This document shows positions 1 through 7,560 of a stretch of DNA of 64,000 nucleotides, piece by piece. Source of the DNA: a virus. The notes under the pieces are model-generated. The model saw only the letters and a list, made by a program, of their open reading frames with translations, did not search any database and had not been told where the DNA came from. Positions within the stretch are counted from its first letter, which is position 1, and each line of letters starts with the position of its first letter. Location of the stretch: IMG/VR virus record IMGVR_UViG_3300025133_000048, positions 1 to 64,000 of that record, one strand, 5' to 3'. Position numbers and translations under genes: made by a program.

Positions 1-1
1 T

Positions 2-706
2 GGTGTAGCTCAAATGATGGCTGCTTTGCCATCAAACATTTTCTGGAGATTGGAGATCATCTCAACGGATTATCTTGTTTCGCAAAGCATGAGTTCTTTT
101 CCTTTGTTGCCGGGAGATGCCGCAATGGATGCGCAACAACAGCTAAACAATAATGTTTCGGGCCATAGAGAAGGAGGTCTTGAATCTGTTATGAATTTTA
201 TGGACCAAAACCAAGATGCGTATCAATGGTTGCGTAGCGACGCTGCGCTTTTGATTGTTTTCGTTTCCGACGAAGATGACTGGAGTTATTCACTTCAAGG
301 TAACCAAGCTGGTCAATTTATTGATTGGTTGAAGGTAAAAAGAAACATTGTATATGTTACGGCTATTGTAAATGTTGATAATTCTATTTCCGAGTGTCCC
401 GGATTGTTTAATCCTGTCCTTGACGTGGGTCAAGAGTACATGGACGTTGCAAATTTTTTTGGCGGAGCAACCATAGACATATGTGCTGAGGATTGGTCGC
501 ATGGTGTGGCTCAGGCATCAAACCAATTGCAATTGTTTGAGGAAATCGCATTGGATCATGTTCCGGTCTCCTCTTCTCATATTGAAGTTTTTGTTGACGG
601 GTCAATCTGGACCGACTGGACTTATGATGCGGTTACAAATACTGTTTTGTTCACTGTGGTTCCTCCGGAGGAGGCTCTGATAGAAGTCGTCTACAATTAC
701 CTATAG
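2..706 (+). CDS. C-terminal part of a von Willebrand A-like protein (5' truncated by window)
   Basis: The frame is open from base 2 to the TAG at 704-706 without a convincing start or ribosome site, so this is the 3' part of a longer gene. The hydrophobic strand ending in Val-Ser-Asp-Glu-Asp-Asp (about bases 247-280) resembles the central strand and acidic turn of VWA-type folds, where such residues hold a metal. The last 50 residues form a separate small beta domain, with alternating hydrophobics around 'VFVDG' and a terminal 'VVYNYL', of a kind often appended to phage surface proteins. The next gene has its own late-type motif, so this one ends a transcription unit. VWA assignment is from pattern only; the ligand and role are unknown. 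Confidence 0.5.
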   Translation, partial: GVAQMMAALPSNIFWRLEIISTDYLVSQSMSSFPLLPGDAAMDAQQQLNNNVSGHREGGLESVMNFMDQNQDAYQWLRSDAALLIVFVSDEDDWSYSLQGNQAGQFIDWLKVKRNIVYVTAIVNVDNSISECPGLFNPVLDVGQEYMDVANFFGGATIDICAEDWSHGVAQASNQLQLFEEIALDHVPVSSSHIEVFVDGSIWTDWTYDAVTNTVLFTVVPPEEALIEVVYNYL

Positions 707-712
707 TAGATA

Positions 713-720
713 CTATTTAT
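713..720 (+). promoter_or_regulatory. CTATTTAT late-type motif before the kinase gene
   Basis: The sequence reads CTATTTAT in the 28-base gap between two genes, followed by AGGAG (724-728) and the ATG at 735. The same 8-mer lies before other probable late genes (8333, 34316, 55753, 63662, 63969). It would place a start point close to the ribosome site, as in T4 late promoters. Its reverse complement, ATAAATAG, is the T4-like late core, so orientation is uncertain. Confidence 0.45.
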
Positions 721-734
721 TGCAGGAGTTTTCA

Positions 735-2066
735 ATGAAGATAAAAGTGTTAAAAGAAGCGGATGCCACGGCTCCGATGCAAGGTGGGTCTGTTCAAGCT
801 GAGAAGCCTACTTCTGCTTTGCAGATCTTGGATGCTAAGGGATATGATGTCACCTATGCCCTAGGAGAAGGTGAATACGGCAAAGTTTTTGCTGCTTATG
901 ACGATAATGATGTTGAGGTAGCAATAAAAATAATGAGCGGAGATAACCCTAAAGGACAAGCCGCAATAGACAAAGAAATTGAAAACTATACAGCAGTACA
1001 AAGTGCTCGTGAACAGAGTGATCTTGTCGCCAAACACTTCCCAGAGGTTTATGAAACCTTCAAGGAAGATAGCTATGGCTTTATTGTTATGGAAATCCTA
1101 TCATCGGGCAGTGCAGAGGATGTTGAAATCTCTGATTTGTTCTCTGGTCCAGAAGGCTTGGTGGATGCTAGGAAAGATTTGATAGCAAGAGGTGTCTATA
1201 AAGACTTTTCAAGACGCTTGTTTGCTTTTTTTAATGATAATGATAGAAGAAACGCCCTTGTTGATACGCTATTCAAAGGAATTGACTACAAAACTGCTGA
1301 TCCTGAAGTAAGAGAGATGTTTGAAAGCGTAGTTTCTCAAATGAAAGAGGTTGCGGATCTCTGGAGAGGGCCTTATGATCAAATGTCAAACGAAGAAGCG
1401 AGAGAGCAATATCGTTCAGATGTAATGAAAATGGAAAATGAGATAATTCCTGCTGGGAACATTGAGCTGGTTGCTGATTTTGATACCAAGAAAGAATTAA
1501 CTGATAATCTTTGGGCTTATTATATATTTCTAAAGATGTTGGAAAGGTTCAAGAAGCAAAATGATTATATGTATGAGTTGTTTGCTGGTACTATTATAGA
1601 AAATTTCATGGATCTTATCAGAAAGGGTTCTCCTATTCCAATTCATAGTCGCCCAGAAAGGCGTCTAGCAGACCGAGGAGGGGCTCCGGAGGAGATGGCT
1701 GGTATAAGCGACCAAGCTAAGTCTCTTTTGGCTGCTATTGATGAAGTAGAACGTCTTACAGGACTTGCTCCTAGAGATATGCACGATAAGAATGCTATGA
1801 TTAGACCTTTGGGCGGTGATATAGTTATCGTTGATCTAGGTTTGTTCAAGCCAAGAACAGAAGTTAAAGAAATAATCAAAAAAGATGATGATAAATATGT
1901 TGTTTATCCAAAATCTGGTGGTAAAAGACTTGGAACCCACCCTACAAAAGAAAAAGCTCAAGCACAACTGGTTGCTATAGAGATAAATAAAGCACAAAAT
2001 GAATCTAAGGAAACAAAAAATATAAAAATAAAGATAAAAAATCTAAAAACGGAAACAAGATCTTAA
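735..2066 (+). CDS. Protein kinase-like protein
   Basis: A Ser/Thr protein kinase fold is visible: a glycine-rich loop GEGEYGKV at residues 44-51, the VAIK lysine at K65, a catalytic-loop equivalent D348-M-H-D351-K-N353, and a metal-binding D367-L-G in place of DFG. The 'HRD' loop is rearranged and a long insert of about 200 helical residues separates the lobes, so activity is plausible but not certain. The last 60 residues hold a 'YVVYPKSGGKRLGTHPTKEKA' -like repeat-rich basic segment seen in several phage proteins, then a Lys/Ile-rich tail. An in-frame ATG exists at 720, but AGGAG at 724-728 places the start at 735. The upstream CTATTTAT motif suggests late expression, hence possible packaging in the virion or action late in infection. 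Targets are unknown. Confidence 0.7.
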   Translation: MKIKVLKEADATAPMQGGSVQAEKPTSALQILDAKGYDVTYALGEGEYGKVFAAYDDNDVEVAIKIMSGDNPKGQAAIDKEIENYTAVQSAREQSDLVAKHFPEVYETFKEDSYGFIVMEILSSGSAEDVEISDLFSGPEGLVDARKDLIARGVYKDFSRRLFAFFNDNDRRNALVDTLFKGIDYKTADPEVREMFESVVSQMKEVADLWRGPYDQMSNEEAREQYRSDVMKMENEIIPAGNIELVADFDTKKELTDNLWAYYIFLKMLERFKKQNDYMYELFAGTIIENFMDLIRKGSPIPIHSRPERRLADRGGAPEEMAGISDQAKSLLAAIDEVERLTGLAPRDMHDKNAMIRPLGGDIVIVDLGLFKPRTEVKEIIKKDDDKYVVYPKSGGKRLGTHPTKEKAQAQLVAIEINKAQNESKETKNIKIKIKNLKTETRS

Positions 2067-2118
2067 TCTTGTAAGAAGTGGTAGTATTTTATGCCACTTT
2101 TTATACCATTTGGTATAA
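2055..2118 (+). terminator. Tandem hairpins, probable terminator region
   Basis: Three inverted repeats follow one another at the end of the kinase gene: ACAAGAT/ATCTTGT (2055-2061 and 2066-2072, overlapping the stop codon), AAGTGG/CCACTT (2076-2081 and 2094-2099, followed by Ts), and TTATACC/GGTATAA (2101-2107 and 2112-2118). The second is the best intrinsic-terminator candidate. Stems are AT-rich, so strength is uncertain. Confidence 0.5.
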
Positions 2119-2159
2119 ATTTATACCACAAATCATTAAAACTGGAGGAAAAATGACAA

Positions 2160-2417
2160 ATGGAAATTTTAATTGAATCATTAGCACAATATGGACCACT
2201 AGGTCTCTGGACTGCTTCACTTCTGTATGCTAACTACCAGACTCGTAAAGATGCCAAAGAAGAAGAAAGACTTTTACAAGATAAAGTTATAGATAAGCTT
2301 CAGCAACAACATATAATGTTAGAAAAAGCATTAGATAAGCTAGATCAAGGTCTTTTAACTATGGAAAAGAAATACCAAGAAGAAAGACTTAGAAATTTAA
2401 ATAATAATAATCAGTAA
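2160..2417 (+). CDS. Small membrane-anchored coiled-coil protein (holin/BhlA-like shape)
   Basis: An 85-residue protein with a short N-terminal amphipathic stretch and one hydrophobic segment (about residues 11-26, 'YGPLGLWTASLLYANY'), followed by a long charged coiled coil. This N-in, single-span plus coiled-coil layout is that of BhlA/UviB-type holin-like proteins, but many phage membrane proteins share it. GGAGG at 2144-2148 lies before two ATGs. The first (2153) opens only a seven-codon frame, so 2160 is used. The seven-codon frame overlaps the start and could be a leader. The gene lies between hairpins and a sigma70-type promoter, apparently in its own short unit. Holin function is inference only. 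Confidence 0.55.
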   Translation: MEILIESLAQYGPLGLWTASLLYANYQTRKDAKEEERLLQDKVIDKLQQQHIMLEKALDKLDQGLLTMEKKYQEERLRNLNNNNQ

Positions 2418-2471
2418 TTTATTTAATATTAATATTATAATATATATAAAGAAAATTAATAAAAGAAAAGC

Positions 2472-2500
2472 TTGACATATTCCTCCAAGAATGTTATATT
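2472..2500 (+). promoter_or_regulatory. Sigma70-type promoter with extended -10
   Basis: TTGACA at 2472-2477, 17 nt, TATATT at 2495-2500 preceded by TGT. It drives the HAD-Nudix gene (start 2565). An ATGTTATA (2491-2498) is matched by an inverted TATAACAT at 2538-2545 in the leader. One of eight near-identical sites in the window. Confidence 0.75.
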
Positions 2501-2564
2501 TAATGTGTATCGTTTGATTATTCAGTAGTATTAATAATATAACATACAATTGGAGATAGTGCAA

Positions 2565-3770
2565 GTGAAAAATAATAAAAAAATAGTTAGTTTTGATTTT
2601 GATAATACGATAGCCGTTACTTATATTGACATGTCAGATGAAGATAATTTAAAACCAGTCTTTCTAGAGTACAATAATCACATAATCAGTAAAATTCAGA
2701 ATCATATTTCTGCTGGGGATGAGGTTTTCATTGTAACTTCCAGATTTAGAAGTCTAGAAGAACTCTATCCAACTCATGATGTCCCTTATCATTTGGAACA
2801 GCTTGGTTTGAGGAGTTATTTTTGGCCAAACCGTGTTTTCTACATGGATGGTGGACTAAAAACAGAGAAATTAAAAGAACTAAACGTTGATTTACACCAT
2901 GATGACTCCATGGAAGAGATTTTGGCCTGTAAAAAAGCAAATATCCCAGTAAAAAACCCTTATGATTATTACCCTGATGCAAACATTGTTGGAAAATCTG
3001 TTATTTTTGATGTAAATGACAAGGTCCTTCTTCTAAAAAGAGGAGATGAGGGCCAAAAATGGGACCTGCCGGGCGGTCATGTTAAGGAAATAGAGATAAA
3101 ACGAGGTGCTTTCGGACTTATTGGTGGCCTAGAAAGAGAAGTCGCCGAAGAAACAGGGCTAATTTTACCAAATGAACAGTTTTATTATGACTTTCCCAAC
3201 ACCTATAAGGACAGAACTAACCAAATTCACGTTTATTTATCAAAATTAGAAGAATCAGAACCAACAATTGACCTAAATGTACAAGATTTTCAAGAAAATA
3301 TAGCATTTGAGTGGGTTGAAATCCAAGATTTACACAATTATAAGAGCCCAGCAACGTCAGTCTTGGTACAAGTTATAGAAAAATTGACTTCCGAGGGCCG
3401 AAAAATAACAAATGAAGAGAAATACCTTATGTCACAACAGAAAAATTGGAAAAATATGAAGAAAAAGCTCATAGGATTGGGTAAAAATAAAGAAACAGGA
3501 GGCGGTGAGGGACACACAAGACCAAAAATGACAAAAGGTAAGGCCGCACCACCCGATTTTGCAGTACTTGAGGAAGAAGAAACTAAAAAAAAATCAACAA
3601 TTAAGATAAAAGTCATCAAAAATGAAGAAAATCTTGATGAAAAGAAGAAAAAACGACGAAAAAAGAGAAAAAAGAAGAAAAAATCAAGAAAATCTCCCGC
3701 ATACTACCCCTATTTTGATGTCTTTGACTCTGCTGATGGCGGTTCCGGAGGAGATGGAGGAGGAGAGTGA
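2565..3770 (+). CDS. HAD-like phosphatase fused to Nudix hydrolase, with basic tail
   Basis: The N-terminal half carries the HAD motif I 'SFDFDNTI' directly after the start, a motif II-like 'IVTSRF' and a late 'HHDDS', as in HAD phosphohydrolases. The second half is a Nudix domain: 'WDLPGGH', then 'REVAEETGL', the catalytic helix. The spacing from the Nudix-box Glu to REV is about 13 residues instead of the usual 7, so the box has an insert. The last about 90 residues are disordered: Glu-rich, then a Lys/Arg block, then Gly/Asp. A nucleotide-pool or NAD/ADP-ribose clean-up role is likely; the substrate is unknown. The frame opens at a TTG (2550), but TGGAG at 2551-2555 points to the GTG at 2565, right before the HAD motif. 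The stop overlaps the next ATG. Confidence 0.75.
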   Translation: MKNNKKIVSFDFDNTIAVTYIDMSDEDNLKPVFLEYNNHIISKIQNHISAGDEVFIVTSRFRSLEELYPTHDVPYHLEQLGLRSYFWPNRVFYMDGGLKTEKLKELNVDLHHDDSMEEILACKKANIPVKNPYDYYPDANIVGKSVIFDVNDKVLLLKRGDEGQKWDLPGGHVKEIEIKRGAFGLIGGLEREVAEETGLILPNEQFYYDFPNTYKDRTNQIHVYLSKLEESEPTIDLNVQDFQENIAFEWVEIQDLHNYKSPATSVLVQVIEKLTSEGRKITNEEKYLMSQQKNWKNMKKKLIGLGKNKETGGGEGHTRPKMTKGKAAPPDFAVLEEEETKKKSTIKIKVIKNEENLDEKKKKRRKKRKKKKKSRKSPAYYPYFDVFDSADGGSGGDGGGE

Positions 3771-3907
3771 TGGAAAAATGGCTTAAATTCGCTGTATTAT
3801 ACATTTTCTTTATGATTTTTTGGTCTATTTGGGGTGTTGAAAGCACCATAATAACCATTTTACTACTTATTTTAACATCTTTAGATGACATAGAAAGGGA
3901 TAATTAA
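3770..3907 (+). CDS. 45-residue hydrophobic membrane protein
   Basis: A short gene whose ATG overlaps the previous stop (TGATG) and whose TAA overlaps the next ATG (TAATG), which is strong evidence for translational coupling and a real gene. The product begins MEKWLKFAVLYIFF, has hydrophobic residues through about position 38 with a short polar break near 'WGVES', and ends with acidic 'DDIERDN'. That fits one long or two short membrane spans. GGAGGAGG-rich sequence lies just upstream inside the preceding gene. Function is unknown. Confidence 0.6.
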   Translation: MEKWLKFAVLYIFFMIFWSIWGVESTIITILLLILTSLDDIERDN

Positions 3908-4101
3908 TGAAAAAAGTAGACCATATAGCACTTGGAGCCTCTGATATAGACGCAAATAGGAAGTGGTATGAAGATCTTCCTGAGAATGGAGAACACCATG
4001 AACACAGGGATGGAACAATAGGTGTCTATAAGCAAGATTTACATGGAAACTGGGTGGAGTTTATTCGGTATTCAGAGCAAGCCAAGACACTTATGGAATA
4101 A
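3907..4101 (+). CDS. Minimal VOC/glyoxalase-like module
   Basis: A 64-residue protein. Its start 'VDHIALGASDIDANRKWYEDL' resembles the opening strand-helix of vicinal-oxygen-chelate (glyoxalase) proteins, and its end 'LHGNWVEFIRYSE' resembles the closing metal-site strand ('DPDGNWIE'). Normal VOC proteins have two such beta-alpha-beta-beta-beta modules in about 120 residues; this is about one module with the middle shortened. His-5 and the Glu in 'WVEF' correspond to usual metal ligands. It could be a dimer that rebuilds a site, or a remnant. The ATG overlaps the upstream stop. Confidence 0.45.
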   Translation: MKKVDHIALGASDIDANRKWYEDLPENGEHHEHRDGTIGVYKQDLHGNWVEFIRYSEQAKTLME

Positions 4102-4102
4102 A

Positions 4103-4336
4103 ATGTCACTTGGAGAGTCGTATAATATACAATTTCAAATCGGTGATTATGTTACTTGGCGAACATTAAGCCATGAAGGTGAAGAATACTATTCGCAATA
4201 CTACGGTATTGTTACTGAGATAGTTCATTATAGGGACAATGTGAGACCGGTATTTTATGCCAAGGTATTGGAGAACAAAACATCTGATACTTTTTATGTA
4301 GTTCTGTCCTGCTTAACAAAAGTGGAAACTAATTAG
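4103..4336 (+). CDS. Conserved-looking small protein, unknown
   Basis: A 77-residue, beta-rich protein without recognisable motif. Alternating hydrophobic and polar residues ('IQFQIGDYVTWRT', 'YYGIVTEIVHY', 'FYAKVLENKT') suggest a small SH3-like or OB-like barrel. An upstream in-frame ATG at 4022 lies inside the preceding gene; the ATG at 4103 starts one base after its stop and is preferred. No clear ribosome site, so translation is probably coupled. Confidence 0.5.
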   Translation: MSLGESYNIQFQIGDYVTWRTLSHEGEEYYSQYYGIVTEIVHYRDNVRPVFYAKVLENKTSDTFYVVLSCLTKVETN

Positions 4337-4339
4337 AGT

Positions 4340-5203
4340 ATGACTTGTAAAGTACACAACAAATCAAATCAAGATACCTCAGAAATAGAACCTCTTATAC
4401 AGGAACTGTATGGTTTTGCTAATAAGAGATTTTCTTTCAAGAATAGTCCAAAGATTATTTTTGTTTCTGATTCAAACAATCATCCTACTCTGGGAAGGAC
4501 CGGTTACTATGATCCTAATGGCGGTCAAATTACTATTTTTGTAGACAACCGCCACCCAAAGGACATAATGAGATCAGTTTCTCATGAACTAATTCATCAT
4601 TTACAGAACGAGCGAGGAATGTTTGATCAGTCTTATGAAACAGGTGTTGGATATGCACAGAATAATCCCCATCTGCGAAAAATGGAAGAAGAAGCCTATT
4701 TAGAAGGTAATATGTGTTTTAGAGATTGGGAAGATCAATACAAGTCTCAGAACTTAGATATTTTTTATGAAAGGAGAATTTACAAAATGTCAACAAAAAA
4801 TTGGAAAAACAAAGAATTAAACACCCTTCTTAACGAGCGTTGGGGTTTTGGAATGAACCTAGGCAAGCTTAATGAAAGCACTAAGCCTGATTATCTAGAT
4901 CTAGATAAAGATGGTGATAAGGAAGAATCAATGAAGGATGCTGCCGAAGATGCTAAACTTGAAGAAGAAGTTATAGAAGAATGTGGCTGCGAAGAACCAG
5001 CAGAACAACACATGGCTCCTTGTGACATGCACGCCGCTGAGCCTGCTGCAATGGTTTATGAAGAAGGAGAACTCCCAGCAGACAACCCTGAAGAACAAGC
5101 ACTAGCAGATCTTCTAGAGGATATGTTGGACAAGCTTACAATTGAGCAGCTTAGAACAGCGTTAAAGCTCAAGGAGCAAGGTAATTTTGAGAGTGAAAAA
5201 TAA
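4340..5203 (+). CDS. HExxH zinc metallopeptidase with acidic C-terminal extension
   Basis: Residues 82-87 read H-E-L-I-H-H inside a helix, the zinc-binding signature of zincins. Glu-rich 'KMEEEAYLEGN' downstream could supply the third ligand. The peptidase part covers about residues 1-140. The rest is different: an acidic, Ala/Glu-rich, probably disordered region with several Cys and Met. At 4771-4776 AAGGAG precedes an in-frame ATG at 4787, so a shorter protein (139 residues) may also be made from the same frame, or two genes have merged. Such zincins in phages can act in virion maturation or lysis; no signal peptide is visible. The stop overlaps the next start (TAATG). Confidence 0.65.
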   Translation: MTCKVHNKSNQDTSEIEPLIQELYGFANKRFSFKNSPKIIFVSDSNNHPTLGRTGYYDPNGGQITIFVDNRHPKDIMRSVSHELIHHLQNERGMFDQSYETGVGYAQNNPHLRKMEEEAYLEGNMCFRDWEDQYKSQNLDIFYERRIYKMSTKNWKNKELNTLLNERWGFGMNLGKLNESTKPDYLDLDKDGDKEESMKDAAEDAKLEEEVIEECGCEEPAEQHMAPCDMHAAEPAAMVYEEGELPADNPEEQALADLLEDMLDKLTIEQLRTALKLKEQGNFESEK

Positions 5204-6090
5204 TGAAAAAAATTATTGAAATAACTTCAATTGAACAGTTGGTAGAGATGTCTTCAATGGGATCTGGCGCCGTGCAGGTTGCTGCTGGAGCACCAAAGGA
5301 AGAAGAACAAACAGAAGCGCTTCTTCGGCAATACATTCGCAACAAGATCAGATCAATAAAAGAATCAGAACAACTTAAGGAGCAACAACTTCGAAGTGTT
5401 ATAAGAAGGTATATTAAAGAAGCAAAAGAAACTGCTAATCCTCATCCAAATACCGGCATAAACAAACTCAGAGATGCATTTCGAAAGGCCAAACCAACTA
5501 TTAAAAGTCAGTTTCAACAACTCACAAGCTCCGCTGAACAAAGAGAGTCTTTCATTGCACATTTGCTAGCAGCATTTGTTAGGTTGTTTGAACAACTTGA
5601 TGCTATCAATGCAACAACATACGAAACTCCAACAGACATAGCAGAACCAGAAACCTCAGAACCAGCAGAACTCTCTGCTCCTGATCAAGGCTCTTTGGAC
5701 GCAATAGAGAAAGAAATAGACAGTCTCTTAGAAGCAGTAAATGTTGAGATAGATGATGACATGGACATTGTAACTGCGGACGTAGAAGCAGAAAAGCCAA
5801 AATCTCAAGTTGAAAAAGATTTTCAAAAGAAGAAAGACCAAGAATCAGAAAGAACAGAATTTGCCGCTGGTTTAGAAGGAGAGATAACAGGTCGTAATCA
5901 AGCATTTGATGCTTTTCGACTAACTCAGTCTTACTTCTCTGATGCCTACCTAGATCTCGCTGATGACCTTGATAAAAAGATGTTCAAAGATTGGTGTTTA
6001 TACAATTTAGATCTTCTCTTAAGTTCTTTTGCTGAAGAAATTGACCCAAGATTAAAGAAACCAGAAATTGGTTCACCAGAAGGTGTTTAA
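5203..6090 (+). CDS. Acidic helical protein, unknown (possible virion/prohead protein)
   Basis: A 295-residue, mostly helical protein with a Glu/Pro/Ala-rich low-complexity middle (about 145-215). Near the N-terminus two copies of a basic amphipathic motif occur, 'LLRQYIRNKIRSIKE' and 'QLRSVIRRYIKEA'. Related motifs are present in the genes at 8360 and 8613. The C-terminal 80 residues look globular. No enzyme motif. Composition resembles phage scaffold or inner-head proteins, but that is only an impression. Start and stop overlap both neighbours, so it is co-translated with the metallopeptidase upstream; a protease next to a scaffold-like protein would make sense. Confidence 0.55.
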   Translation: MKKIIEITSIEQLVEMSSMGSGAVQVAAGAPKEEEQTEALLRQYIRNKIRSIKESEQLKEQQLRSVIRRYIKEAKETANPHPNTGINKLRDAFRKAKPTIKSQFQQLTSSAEQRESFIAHLLAAFVRLFEQLDAINATTYETPTDIAEPETSEPAELSAPDQGSLDAIEKEIDSLLEAVNVEIDDDMDIVTADVEAEKPKSQVEKDFQKKKDQESERTEFAAGLEGEITGRNQAFDAFRLTQSYFSDAYLDLADDLDKKMFKDWCLYNLDLLLSSFAEEIDPRLKKPEIGSPEGV

Positions 6091-6437
6091 TGTGGCAGAG
6101 AAAAAATCAAGAATATAAGGGCAAAAACTCTGATTATTCTTTTATCAATAAATTAAAAAAAGAAAAGAAGATAACTGACGAGTTTGAAGTCATGTTATCT
6201 TCTTTAACTTTGGAAGAAGTCATTTCTATTAAACTAGAGTTGTCTTCTCGCTTTATTAACAATAGATTATATAATTTTCCTATCTGGTCTTCTCTCAATA
6301 GTATGATAAAAGAAGCGGTGTTAGTCTATGCTCTCTCCGCTTGTCGCTCCTATTCTGACATGGCATCATTTCTAGGTATAAACCAGAGAGAATTAAAATC
6401 TCTTTTAAAAAAGTATGATCTTGAGCTTGACAAATAA
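6090..6437 (+). CDS. Small protein with putative helix-turn-helix
   Basis: A 115-residue basic protein. The last 30 residues ('YSDMASFLGINQRELKSLLKKY') have the spacing of a Fis/sigma-type helix-turn-helix: helix, turn 'GIN', recognition helix. The rest is helical. It could be a transcription regulator. The ATG overlaps the upstream stop (TAATG), and its last codons contain the -35 box of the promoter for the next unit. Confidence 0.5.
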   Translation: MWQRKNQEYKGKNSDYSFINKLKKEKKITDEFEVMLSSLTLEEVISIKLELSSRFINNRLYNFPIWSSLNSMIKEAVLVYALSACRSYSDMASFLGINQRELKSLLKKYDLELDK

Positions 6438-6455
6438 TCCTATTCGTGTTATAAT
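6427..6455 (+). promoter_or_regulatory. Sigma70-type promoter with extended -10
   Basis: TTGACA at 6427-6432, 17 nt, TATAAT at 6450-6455 preceded by TGT. The -35 box lies in the last codons of the upstream gene. Expected start near 6462, followed by AGGAGG and the ATG at 6480. Confidence 0.8.
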
Positions 6456-6479
6456 TTTATTATGACAACAGGAGGATTT

Positions 6480-6755
6480 ATGTCAGAAACAACAGAACAA
6501 CAGATTAACAGAATAATCACAGAGTACAAAGGTAAGGGCGGAGATGAGGAAGCCGAGTGTATTCTAATAGACAACAACATGGATAAAAAAGAAAAATTCG
6601 TCACAGTATGGGGCTGTAATCATAACATTTCTAAAATTGCAGCACGATGCCGAAAAGACATTCTAAAAATAGAAGAAGATGGCTCGGGCGTGTCTCTTTT
6701 CATCCATCGACGAGCCTTTAGGGGAGTTGTTTATGCGTTTCGCAATACAAAATAA
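6480..6755 (+). CDS. Hypothetical protein, 91 aa
   Basis: Unrecognised. The product is charged and has two Cys in the middle ('AECILID', 'VWGCNHN', 'AARCRKD'), which with His could bind metal, but no standard finger spacing is present. AGGAGG just before 6480 decides this start over the in-frame ATG at 6462. First gene after a strong promoter. Confidence 0.55.
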   Translation: MSETTEQQINRIITEYKGKGGDEEAECILIDNNMDKKEKFVTVWGCNHNISKIAARCRKDILKIEEDGSGVSLFIHRRAFRGVVYAFRNTK

Positions 6756-6810
6756 AAATTTTTCTTTAATTGTAAGAAGAGTCATAGTTATTTTAAAGGA
6801 GGCGTACAAG

Positions 6811-7218
6811 ATGAGCAAAGAAATTAAAGAAAACGAACCGATCAGCTCTGAAGAGATGATCGTTAAAATAGCAAAAATTCTTAAGAATGGGCTGTTTTTA
6901 GGCAAGATGTCTTTGGATAAGCAAAAAGAATATGAAGCAAACATAATACAACATGTAAGTGAAAGTCCATATTATCTGGCTTATTATGATAATGAAACTG
7001 GAACAATTTTTGTTGAGACTAAAACTTTTGAACCTCTTTTGTGTGTCGATGTGACATCAGATTCTATTTATTTCTTACCTCTTTCAAAAAAGAACTATTA
7101 TGAGCCATTTATGAAAGTTATGGAGTTTGTATGGTTGGAACGAAAAAGGTCAAAAGAAAAACAAGAAACCGAAGAACCTCCTCCAAAAAAGGAAATTCCC
7201 AGTTTCGACTTTCTATAG
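6811..7218 (+). CDS. Hypothetical protein, 135 aa
   Basis: Unrecognised soluble protein with an N-terminal helical region and a beta-rich centre ('YYLAYYDNETGTIFVETK'), then a basic and Pro/Glu-rich tail. AAAGGAGG at 6795-6802 sets the start at 6811; the longer frame from 6679 overlaps the previous gene and has no ribosome site. Confidence 0.55.
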   Translation: MSKEIKENEPISSEEMIVKIAKILKNGLFLGKMSLDKQKEYEANIIQHVSESPYYLAYYDNETGTIFVETKTFEPLLCVDVTSDSIYFLPLSKKNYYEPFMKVMEFVWLERKRSKEKQETEEPPPKKEIPSFDFL

Positions 7219-7229
7219 GAACTGTTAAA

Positions 7230-7553
7230 ATGAAAATGTTTTATTTAAATCGCCTTGAGGATGAATCCGGTGTCTCTGGCACTGGACGAGTCGCTCAGGG
7301 CTTTATTTTTGACAATGGTAAGGTTGCTTTGACTTGGCTGTCTGAGCACCCTTCTGTTACTATTTATGATAATATTGGAGAAGTTAGAGCAATTCACTCT
7401 CACGATGGAAAGACTGAAATTGAAATGATTCCTGATTACAAGCGCGCATTCAATGAATTTAAGTCTTTTATGGAAAACTTTTCACTTTTAGAAAACTTCA
7501 GTGCAAGAGCACCAGTAGACTCTGCGGCTGCGAAACTGATTGTAAAAAACTAG
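7230..7553 (+). CDS. Conserved phage/bacterial small protein with 'SGVSGTG' motif
   Basis: A 107-residue beta-rich protein. The pattern 'LEDESGVSGTGRVAQGFIFDNGKVALTWLSEHPS', followed by a 'IYDNIGEVRAIHSHDGKTEI' segment, matches a widespread family of uncharacterised small proteins in phages and bacteria (recalled, not searched). Function unknown. Start at 7230 follows TAGGA at 7216-7220. Confidence 0.55.
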   Translation: MKMFYLNRLEDESGVSGTGRVAQGFIFDNGKVALTWLSEHPSVTIYDNIGEVRAIHSHDGKTEIEMIPDYKRAFNEFKSFMENFSLLENFSARAPVDSAAAKLIVKN

Positions 7554-7560
7554 ATACTAT

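Noticed and set aside
2101-2127. TATACC/GGTATA repeats as a possible CRISPR or operator array
   Set aside because: Only one inverted pair plus one extra half-site; no regular spacers. A hairpin or terminator explains it better.
7064-7071. CTATTTAT inside the gene at 6811
   Set aside because: Coding interior, not followed by a gene start with ribosome site at suitable distance; counted as background for the motif.
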